From Pseudomonas cichorii (GTDB lineage Bacteria > Pseudomonadota > Gammaproteobacteria > Pseudomonadales > Pseudomonadaceae), in the NCBI RefSeq assembly GCF_018343775.1, contig NZ_CP074349.1, positions 3,648,001-3,712,000 on the forward strand: 64,000 bases of DNA, given 5' to 3'. This document shows, one piece after another, positions 57,385-64,000 of the stretch (positions are counted from its first letter, which is position 1; each line of letters starts with the position of its first letter). The notes beneath the pieces are model-generated. The model did no database searches. It was not told the DNA's origin and saw only the letters and a program-made list of their open reading frames with translations. Made by a program: the position numbers and the translations under genes.

Positions 57385-59823
57385 ATGTACACACCGTCAC
57401 GACTCACCCCTCTCAGCAAGGCCTTGTTGATCAGCCGGATGTTTCGCTCAAGACCTGCCATGGCAGCAATCGGTCTGGCGCTCAGCATGCCCATGGCCGC
57501 TCAGGTACAGGCCCAGGAAATCGAGTTCAATATCCCGGCTCAACCGCTGAGCAGCGCTCTGAGTCAACTGGAAAGCCAGGGCGGCCTGCGTGTGGCTTAC
57601 AGCCCCGCGGATGTACAGGGCAAGACCGGCGGCGCGGTACAAGGCAAGTTCACTTCGGCACAGGCAGCGGGGAAACTGCTGGCCGGAGCGGGCCTGACCT
57701 ACAGCTTGCAAGGCAATGCCCTGACGTTGGGCGCTCAGGACTCATCGGCGGCCATCAACCTGGCACCGACCGCGATTGACTCCCAATATCTAGGCACCAC
57801 CACTGACGGCACAGGCTCCTACACCACCGGCGCGACCACTATCGGCAAGGGCGCAGCGCAATCGTTGCGAGAAACACCACAGTCGGTCACGGTCATGACC
57901 CGTCAGGTCATGGACGACAATAACCTCACCAGCCTGAGCGAAGTGCTGGAAGACACACCCGGCATCAGCTTCCAGTACCGCAACTTTGGTGGCCACGTGT
58001 ATACCTCCCGTGGCTTCTCGTTGCTGGCGGAAAGCTTTCTGGTCGATGGCATTGGCGGCCAGGGCTACCAGATCACCGGCTGGATGCAGCCGGACATGGC
58101 GATTTATGACCGCGTTGAAGTATTGCGCGGCGCGTCGGGCCTGCTGGTGGGTGCAGGCCAGCCCGGTGGTGCGGTGAATCTGGTGCGCAAGCGTCCGACT
58201 GCCGAGAACAAGTTCTCGATCACCACCCGTGCGGGTTCATGGGATCAGTACCGCGTCGACCTGGATGGCAGTGGCAAGCTCAATGACTCGGGCACTGTCC
58301 GTGGTCGCATGGTGGCCGCCTATGAAGACAACGGCTCGTATCAGGATAACCGCAACAGCCGCACGCCCCTGCTGTACGGCATCCTCGAAGCCGACGTGAC
58401 CGACGACACCACGTTGACCATGAGCCTGCGTCGTCAGGAAAAGGTCATCAACGGCTACTCGATCTACGGCCTGCCGCGTTATAGCAACGGGCAGTCGCTG
58501 GATCTTTCGCGCTCGACGAACCTGGCTCCCAAGTGGAACCGGCTCGAAACAGACATGAGCGAAGCTTTCTTTGAAGTCGAGCATCGCTTCAACGAAAACT
58601 GGCTCAACAAGACCTCCCTGACCTACTCCGAAGGCGGATTCGATCAGGCCATCGCCTATGCACGTGGCACTGTTAACCCGACAACGCTGGCAGGCTCACG
58701 CTTCCAGAGCACGCTGTTCCGTAAAGATGAAGTCAACAGCCTGGGCTTGAACAGCCAGCTGGAAGGCAAGTTCGACGCCTTCGGCCTGTCCCATGAGGTC
58801 ACTTTGGGTGCTGACTGGTCGAGACAGAGAGCCGACAACAAAAACGTCACAATCGCGACGCCTCTTGCCATCAATATCTTTGATGTCGACACCCGTTCAC
58901 TTGCCAAACCGGTGAATACAGGCTGGACAAGCAATTACGTCTCGACTGAAGAGCGCGCCGGCCTCTATGCCAATACCCGCATCCACCTGACCGAGCCTTT
59001 GAGCCTGGTACTGGGCGGGCGCCTCAGTTGGTTCGAGTATGACTACAACGCCAAATACGGCCCGGCCCTTTCCTATGAATCCAAACAGACTCAGGAATTT
59101 ACCCCGTTCGCCGGCCTGATCTACGACATCAACGACAACTGGTCCTGGTACGCCAGCTATGCGGATATCTTCACCCCGCAAGCCGCTTACAGACAGGTCG
59201 GCGGCGCCCCGCTGGACCCGGCCATTGGCTCCAACTACGAAACGGGTATCAAGGGTGAACTGTTCGACAAGCGCCTGAATCTGTCGATGGCCCTGTTCTA
59301 TATCAAGCAGAAAGACGTGGCCTACGTCGACCAGACGACAGAAGAACTCTGCCCAGGCGGCTCCGACAACACCTGCTACGTCCAGGGCGGCATCAAACGC
59401 AGCAAAGGTGTTGAAATCGAAGCAAGCGGCGAAGTACTGCCAGGGCTTCAGGTCTTTGGCGGCTACACCTTCAACCAGTTGGCAAACAGTTCCGATATGG
59501 AAGTGGCCTACGAGACACCAAAACATATGCTGCGTCTGAACACCAGCTATAACCTGCCCGGTGCCTGGAACCGTCTGACGCTGGGCGCTGGCGTATCGGC
59601 TGACTCCGGCTACACCGTGCCGTCCAACGATCAACTGGGTGTTGCAGGCCGCGCCATCTGGGATGCACGCGCCTCCTGGAAGCTCGACGAGCACTGGACC
59701 GTCGCTCTGAACGCCGACAACCTGTTTGATCGCAAGTACTACACCACAGCCGTGGCTCTGGACCGCTCCAACCTGTACGGCGAACCACGCAGCTACGTCC
59801 TGACCCTGCGCGGCGACTTCTGA
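57385..59823 (+). CDS. fpvA: TonB-dependent ferripyoverdine receptor with signalling domain
   Basis: This protein has about 812 residues. An extended signal peptide (ending AAQVQAQ) is followed by an STN signalling domain (about 45-120, EIEFNIPAQPLSSALSQLES) that contacts the anti-sigma factor FpvR. The plug comes next (QSLRETPQSVTVMTRQVMDD, VDGIGGQGYQITGWMQPDMA, RVEVLRGASGLLVG), then a 22-strand barrel ending LTLRGDF with the C-terminal aromatic. A disulfide-type Cys pair lies in ELCPGGSDNTCYVQG. It takes up ferric pyoverdine and signals its presence. The start is the ATG at 57385; a TTG ten codons upstream is an alternative. Confidence 0.94.
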   Translation: MYTPSRLTPLSKALLISRMFRSRPAMAAIGLALSMPMAAQVQAQEIEFNIPAQPLSSALSQLESQGGLRVAYSPADVQGKTGGAVQGKFTSAQAAGKLLAGAGLTYSLQGNALTLGAQDSSAAINLAPTAIDSQYLGTTTDGTGSYTTGATTIGKGAAQSLRETPQSVTVMTRQVMDDNNLTSLSEVLEDTPGISFQYRNFGGHVYTSRGFSLLAESFLVDGIGGQGYQITGWMQPDMAIYDRVEVLRGASGLLVGAGQPGGAVNLVRKRPTAENKFSITTRAGSWDQYRVDLDGSGKLNDSGTVRGRMVAAYEDNGSYQDNRNSRTPLLYGILEADVTDDTTLTMSLRRQEKVINGYSIYGLPRYSNGQSLDLSRSTNLAPKWNRLETDMSEAFFEVEHRFNENWLNKTSLTYSEGGFDQAIAYARGTVNPTTLAGSRFQSTLFRKDEVNSLGLNSQLEGKFDAFGLSHEVTLGADWSRQRADNKNVTIATPLAINIFDVDTRSLAKPVNTGWTSNYVSTEERAGLYANTRIHLTEPLSLVLGGRLSWFEYDYNAKYGPALSYESKQTQEFTPFAGLIYDINDNWSWYASYADIFTPQAAYRQVGGAPLDPAIGSNYETGIKGELFDKRLNLSMALFYIKQKDVAYVDQTTEELCPGGSDNTCYVQGGIKRSKGVEIEASGEVLPGLQVFGGYTFNQLANSSDMEVAYETPKHMLRLNTSYNLPGAWNRLTLGAGVSADSGYTVPSNDQLGVAGRAIWDARASWKLDEHWTVALNADNLFDRKYYTTAVALDRSNLYGEPRSYVLTLRGDF

Positions 59824-59866
59824 TCCTGCGCAGAATCTGCGGATAAACCGATCCACAGGGCACCAC

Positions 59867-59899
59867 AAAAAGACCAGAGGGCAGCCTCTGGTCTTTTTT
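59867..59899 (+). terminator. Terminator between the two receptor genes
   Basis: AAAAGACCAGAGG and CCTCTGGTCTTTT form a 13-bp stem around GCAG, followed by a T-run. It separates the two receptor genes into independent units. Confidence 0.85.
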
Positions 59900-59913
59900 A
59901 TTGAAAGACTTAC

Positions 59914-59937
59914 TAAATTAATTCCTGCCTCATTCGT
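59914..59937 (+). promoter_or_regulatory. PvdS-type promoter of the second receptor
   Basis: TAAAT (59914-59918), 16 bases, CGT (59935-59937). It is placed right after the terminator of the first receptor and 111 bp before the ATG of the second. Confidence 0.85.
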
Positions 59938-60048
59938 ATGAATTCCTTATGAGCCACGTTGAAAAATCGCCTGGTAAAGGATGACCAGAGGCAGTGCCCC
60001 ATACGACGGTATGGTTTACCCTGCGTCATTGATCGAAGAGCCATCACC

Positions 60049-62460
60049 ATGCAATCACGCACCCGCCCTCCACTGCCTGCCCGCCTGCTGCTCCAGCCAA
60101 GGCCTGCGATAAGAGTGATAGGGTTTGCGCTGCTGATGACGTTCAAGGCAGAGGCCTTGGCGCAGGAGATCGAATTCGATATCCCAGCCCAACCCTTGAA
60201 CAGCGCCCTGAATGAACTGGGGCGCCAGGGTGATCTGCAGGTGCTGTACAACCCGGACGATATCAAGGGCAAAAGCAGCCAGGCCGTGCGCGGCAGATTT
60301 ACCCTAGAGCAGGCAGCCAGAAACCTGCTCGATCAGGCCAGAGTGCCTTATAGCCTTGAGAACAACACCCTGACACTGACCGCCATTATTCCTCCGGTCA
60401 GCCTCAAGCCCCTGTCGATTCAGGCACCACCGGCAGGTCTGATTACCGAAGGTTCGGGCTCTTACACCACGTCCGCAGTGAGCATCACCAAAAGCGCCCA
60501 GTCCCTGCGTGAAATTCCGCAGTCGGTGAGTGTCGTGACCCGCCAGTTGATGAACGACAAGAACCTCTACAGCCTGGAAGACGTGATGGCCCAGGCCACC
60601 GGCGTCACTTTTTCCCAACGCAATTTCGGCTCCCATGTCTTCAGCTCACGCGGCTTTGCCATGGAAGACGAGAGCTACACCATTGATGGCATCTCCGGTC
60701 AGGGCTACAGCGTGACCGGCTGGATGACGCCCGATATGGAAATCTACGACCGGGTGGAAATCCTGCGGGGCGCGGCCGGGCTGCTGATCGGCGCGGGCAA
60801 CCCCGGCGGCACGGTGAATCTGGTGCGTAAACGCCCGACCGCCATACCGCAGTTTTCAATAACCACCCGCACCGGCACCTGGAACAACAACCGGGTGGAT
60901 CTGGACGGCAGCAGCAAACTGAACGACTCGGGCAGCATCCGGGGCCGCTTCGTGGCGTCTTATGCCGACCGTGACTACTTTATCGATGGCCTCAGCAAAT
61001 CCGCCCCGCTGTTGTACGGCATCCTCGAAGCCGACCTGAATGACGACACCACCCTGGCTGTGGGCGTTCGCCGTCAGGAAGCCGATATCAAAGGCTTCAC
61101 CATCTTCGGCCTGCCCCGCTACAGCGATGGCAGTGCCCTGGACGTACCACGCTCGACTTCACTGGCCCAGGACTGGAACCGTCACCAGACCCGCACGGAC
61201 GAAGTGTTCACGGAACTGGACCATCACTTCAGCGAGAACTGGTCGGGCACACTGTCTGCCACCCATTCAACGGGTTCGTTCGAGCAGAAAGTGGCCTATG
61301 CCCAGGGCGCCATCGATCCGGCGACATTGACCGGTTCCCGTATCGCCCGAACCCTGTTCCGCTCCGACCAATTGCACAGCAACGGTTTCGATGCGCACAT
61401 GGACGGTCATTTCGAGGCGTTCGGCCTGGAACACCAGCTAACCTTCGGCGGCAACTGGTCGGAGCAGATGCGTAAGTCCAGCCAAGTCAATGTGACATCC
61501 AACCAGCCCATCGATGTATTCGACCCCGACAGCCACCTGATTGCCGAACCGGCCCAGCCCGACTGGACCTCCATCACCGACTTCAGTGACAAACGCTATG
61601 GCGCTTACGCCAATCTGCGCCTGCATCTGTCGGAGTCGTTGAGTCTGGTCATGGGCGGTCGCCTTAGCTGGTATGACTACCAGACCCAGGCAGCGAGCGT
61701 CACTCGTAAATCCATAGAGCAACATGAACTCACGCCTTTCATAGGCACGATCTACGACCTGAATCCCGACTGGTCCCTGTACGCCAGTTACACCGATATC
61801 TTCCTGCCGCAAAGCGTGTACCGGGATGCTGCTGGCAACCTGCTGAAACCGGCCATCGGCGCAAACTACGAAACCGGCATCAAAGGCGAACTCTTCGAGC
61901 AACGCCTGAATCTTTCCTTTGCGATGTTTTACGTCAAGCAGAAGGATGTGGCGGTGGAAGACAACGCCAATCCTGGCGAATGCCTGATGAACGATATCTA
62001 CGGCACCTGCTACCTGAACGGCAATATCCGCCGCAGCAAGGGGTTTGAAGTAGAAGCCAGCGGCGAACCCCTGCCCGGCCTGCAAACCGTGGCGGGTTAT
62101 ACCTTCAATATGACCCGTGGCAGCGACGGCCAGTCCATTTCGGCCGAAACACCCCGACACCTGTTTCGCATGACCGGCAACTACACCCTGCCCGGCACCT
62201 GGAACCGCCTGACCCTCGGCGCCGGGGTTTCCGCACAGAGCGGCTATTCGGAAGCCGAATCATCAGCAGAAATCAAAAACCCCGGCCGCGCCATCTGGGA
62301 CGCCAGAGCCTCCTGGAAAATAGACGAACACTGGAGCGTGGCCCTCAACGGCAACAACCTGCTGGATCGCAAGTATTACAAGGCGACCGGGGATGTGGAC
62401 CGAGGAAATTATTACGGAGATCCGCGCAATTACATGCTGACATTGCGCGGCGAGTTTTAG
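60049..62460 (+). CDS. Second FpvA-like TonB-dependent siderophore receptor with signalling domain
   Basis: This protein has about 803 residues and is a clear paralogue of the first receptor along its whole length. A signal peptide (IGFALLMTFKAEALAQ) is followed by an STN domain (EIEFDIPAQPLNSALNELGR). The plug contains SLREIPQSVSVVTRQLMNDK, VDLDGSSKLNDSGSIRGRFV and VEILRGAAGLLIG, and the barrel ends LTLRGEF. The Cys pair is conserved in GECLMNDIYGTCYLNG but loops differ. The ATG at 60049 begins a normal signal peptide; an in-frame TTG at 59959 would give a 30-residue extension and is less likely. It may recognise a different pyoverdine or a related ferric siderophore. Confidence 0.92.
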   Translation: MQSRTRPPLPARLLLQPRPAIRVIGFALLMTFKAEALAQEIEFDIPAQPLNSALNELGRQGDLQVLYNPDDIKGKSSQAVRGRFTLEQAARNLLDQARVPYSLENNTLTLTAIIPPVSLKPLSIQAPPAGLITEGSGSYTTSAVSITKSAQSLREIPQSVSVVTRQLMNDKNLYSLEDVMAQATGVTFSQRNFGSHVFSSRGFAMEDESYTIDGISGQGYSVTGWMTPDMEIYDRVEILRGAAGLLIGAGNPGGTVNLVRKRPTAIPQFSITTRTGTWNNNRVDLDGSSKLNDSGSIRGRFVASYADRDYFIDGLSKSAPLLYGILEADLNDDTTLAVGVRRQEADIKGFTIFGLPRYSDGSALDVPRSTSLAQDWNRHQTRTDEVFTELDHHFSENWSGTLSATHSTGSFEQKVAYAQGAIDPATLTGSRIARTLFRSDQLHSNGFDAHMDGHFEAFGLEHQLTFGGNWSEQMRKSSQVNVTSNQPIDVFDPDSHLIAEPAQPDWTSITDFSDKRYGAYANLRLHLSESLSLVMGGRLSWYDYQTQAASVTRKSIEQHELTPFIGTIYDLNPDWSLYASYTDIFLPQSVYRDAAGNLLKPAIGANYETGIKGELFEQRLNLSFAMFYVKQKDVAVEDNANPGECLMNDIYGTCYLNGNIRRSKGFEVEASGEPLPGLQTVAGYTFNMTRGSDGQSISAETPRHLFRMTGNYTLPGTWNRLTLGAGVSAQSGYSEAESSAEIKNPGRAIWDARASWKIDEHWSVALNGNNLLDRKYYKATGDVDRGNYYGDPRNYMLTLRGEF

Positions 62461-62462
62461 AG

Positions 62463-62523
62463 CTGCCGAAGGCAGCAGCTACAAGAGTTTGAGGCTTGCA
62501 GCTTGCGGCTTAAAGCTTGCTGC
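62463..62523. repeat. Hairpin and AAGCTGCAAG-type repeats between the second receptor and the synthetase
   Basis: AGCTGCC-GAA-GGCAGC (from 62461) directly follows the second receptor stop. It is followed by GCTTGCAGCTTGCGGCTTAA. The hairpin may terminate the receptor transcript. The GCTTGCAGCTTG block belongs to the dispersed family at 176-344. Confidence 0.5.
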
Positions 62524-64000
62524 TCATTTCCCCCTCAGCCTTTCTACAACCCCGTCCAGAAACCCCTCCCCGATCACGATATTGTCGTGCCGCTCCTGAA
62601 TGACGATCGAAGAACCCAGCCCGTTTACCGAGCATTGTTCTTCAACCACGGCTTGCGCCTTGAGGATCTGGTCCGGTTCGCGGCTTTGTCCTGCCCACCA
62701 GCAATCCACTTTTACGTCCAGTGTCTTGAGGGTGAAGGCTTCGGCCAGTACGGCATTGGCGTGCAGCAGTTTGTAGCCGGTTTCGATTTCATCCTGGATC
62801 GCGATGTCCTGGAACACGCTACGCAGGCTTTCGACGCCGATACCGGCATCCTGTGCAACCTGTTCGATCACCCGGTCAGCGATTTCACGTTCATCCTTGA
62901 GCGATACCCTGGCGCTTGCGATCAACTCGATCACACGCTCACGGGCCAGCCCCGGCACGAACGCCACCAGGCTCTGGATCAGACTCTGGAAGAGATTCTG
63001 GTCCTGATTCCGTGCCCGGACTTCAGGGTCCTCCTCGATCCAGCTCAGGCCTGCGGAAGCCGGCAGCATCGTGTCCACCAGCGCCAGGAAATTCACCTTG
63101 TCACCATCGCGCTCCAGAATATGCGCGACATCGATGGCCAAGGCTCCGCCCAGGGACCACCCCAGCAGGTTGTATGGCCCGACAGGCTGGGTGAGCCTGA
63201 TCTGCTCGACGAAGTAACCGACCATTCCCTCCCAGGATCTGTCGAACCAGCCCGGCACCACATAGGCCTTGTTGACCAGACCATACACCGGCCGATCTTC
63301 GCTCAGCCTGCCTGCCAACGGGTAATAGGAGTAAGTGCCGCCGCCACCCGGCGGCAGGCAGAACAGCGGGGTTTTGTCAGACGGGCTGTTGTTCATGCGG
63401 ATGACCGCAGACTTGACCTTCGCCTCGCCTGCCCGCAGGAAGTCAGCCAGTTCGCCCAGGGTCTGCATCAACAGGAAATCATGCAGTTTGATGGAGATAT
63501 CGAACGCTTCGCGAATCCTGCCCGCCAGGGACACCGCCAACAGCGAGTGGCCGCCCAGGGCAAAGAAATTGTCGTTGAGGCCCACACGCTCGACTTTCAG
63601 CACGTCCGCCCAAAGAGCGGCAAGCCGCTCTTCCAGTTCGGTACGTGGCGCCACATAACCTTGTTGCAACTGGCTGGCATCCGGCTTTGGCAGGGCCTTG
63701 CGATCCAGCTTGCCGTTGGCAGTCAGCGGCATGACGTCAACGGCTACAAAGTGCGTCGGCACCATATAATCCGGCAGCAGCGTCTTGAGATGCTCCTTCA
63801 ATCCATTCACATCCTGCGCGCCATCGTTCGCTACCCAGTAGGCTGCAAGCTGCTTGCCGCTCGGGCCGTCGATATCGATCACATGGGCTTCGCGCACGCC
63901 CGGATGTTCATTGAGCCGCGCCTCGATTTCACCCAGCTCGATGCGCAACCCGCGGATCTTGACCTGATGGTCGATCCGGCCTGCATAGTCGATCACCCCA
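62524..64000 (-). CDS. pvdD: Pyoverdine nonribosomal peptide synthetase, C-terminal part with thioesterase
   Basis: The gene runs off the right edge; 492 C-terminal codons are visible. In order: the end of an adenylation domain (YAGRIDHQVKIRGLRIELGE, NGKLDRKALP), a peptidyl carrier domain with the phosphopantetheine Ser in DNFFALGGHSLLAVSL, and a type I thioesterase (PLFCLPPGGGGTYSYYPLAG, catalytic Ser in LLGWSLGGALAIDVAH) that releases the finished peptide. This is the last module of an assembly line, so it corresponds to PvdD-type synthetases of the pyoverdine side chain. The amino acid specificity lies outside the window. Confidence 0.9.
   Translation of the reverse strand, partial: GVIDYAGRIDHQVKIRGLRIELGEIEARLNEHPGVREAHVIDIDGPSGKQLAAYWVANDGAQDVNGLKEHLKTLLPDYMVPTHFVAVDVMPLTANGKLDRKALPKPDASQLQQGYVAPRTELEERLAALWADVLKVERVGLNDNFFALGGHSLLAVSLAGRIREAFDISIKLHDFLLMQTLGELADFLRAGEAKVKSAVIRMNNSPSDKTPLFCLPPGGGGTYSYYPLAGRLSEDRPVYGLVNKAYVVPGWFDRSWEGMVGYFVEQIRLTQPVGPYNLLGWSLGGALAIDVAHILERDGDKVNFLALVDTMLPASAGLSWIEEDPEVRARNQDQNLFQSLIQSLVAFVPGLARERVIELIASARVSLKDEREIADRVIEQVAQDAGIGVESLRSVFQDIAIQDEIETGYKLLHANAVLAEAFTLKTLDVKVDCWWAGQSREPDQILKAQAVVEEQCSVNGLGSSIVIQERHDNIVIGEGFLDGVVERLRGK

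Noticed and set aside
62524..64000. Frameshift or truncation in the peptide synthetase
   Set aside because: The frame is open from the right edge through adenylation end, carrier and thioesterase to a normal stop; it is only cut by the window edge.

Overview
The window reads as a chromosomal segment of a fluorescent Pseudomonas, most likely of the P. syringae group. The evidence is the gene content and order: a complete pyoverdine maturation and export block, the gltA/sdh/suc locus, leuCDB-asd, and gltX-uvrB beside a Glu/Ala tRNA cluster. REP-type palindromes and GC-rich codon usage fit as well. The species call is inference from remembered synteny, not from a search. Almost all of the DNA is ordinary core genome. 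I found no prophage, insertion sequence, CRISPR array or clearly foreign island.

Layout. Positions 1-9.6 kb hold the TCA block. sdhCDAB-sucAB-lpdG runs leftward and gltA rightward, from a 364-bp divergent region with good sigma-70 promoters on both strands. 9.6-15.1 kb holds small envelope genes: a START-domain protein, a cysteine-cluster protein, a Pro/Ala-rich lipoprotein, a MocR-type regulator, and a solute-binding protein/DUF4398/OmpA-like operon. 15.2-19.0 kb encodes the electron-transfer flavoprotein etfBA and, divergently, its quinone oxidoreductase, whose promoter carries an exact PsrA-type palindrome. 19-21.2 kb has an AraC regulator and a zinc alcohol dehydrogenase. 21.3-26.4 kb is a D-galactonate operon (dgoK-dgoA-dgoD-transporter-IclR regulator). 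26.7-33.4 kb has an acyltransferase, asd, leuB, leuD, leuC and a divergent LysR gene. 33.5-38.3 kb has a PAS-PAS-GGDEF-EAL protein, a small heat-shock protein, dusC, a thioesterase and a TetR gene. 38.5-44.4 kb has four tRNAs (Glu-Ala-Glu-Ala), gltX, uvrB and an aromatic-type aminotransferase. A small secreted protein of unknown function follows.

45-64 kb is the pyoverdine locus: pvdR-pvdT-opmQ (export and recycling), pvdP (periplasmic tyrosinase, opposite strand), pvdM-pvdN-pvdO (periplasmic maturation), pvdE (inner-membrane export of the precursor), two tandem FpvA-like receptors that each keep a signalling domain, and the 3' end of a pyoverdine peptide synthetase ending in a thioesterase. 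Five exact matches to the iron-starvation sigma (PvdS) promoter pattern TAAAT-N16-CGT lie in front of pvdR, pvdP, pvdM, the first receptor and the second receptor. None was found in front of pvdE, which is preceded by a nested palindromic repeat. Together these genes finish, export, take up and recycle one siderophore under one sigma factor that is encoded outside the window.

The points most worth a second look are the second FpvA paralogue with its own PvdS box, the nested palindrome between pvdO and pvdE, the possible thermosensor leader of the small heat-shock gene, the PsrA box at the ETF-quinone oxidoreductase promoter, the operator-like palindrome upstream of dgoK, and the unknown secreted protein next to the pyoverdine genes.
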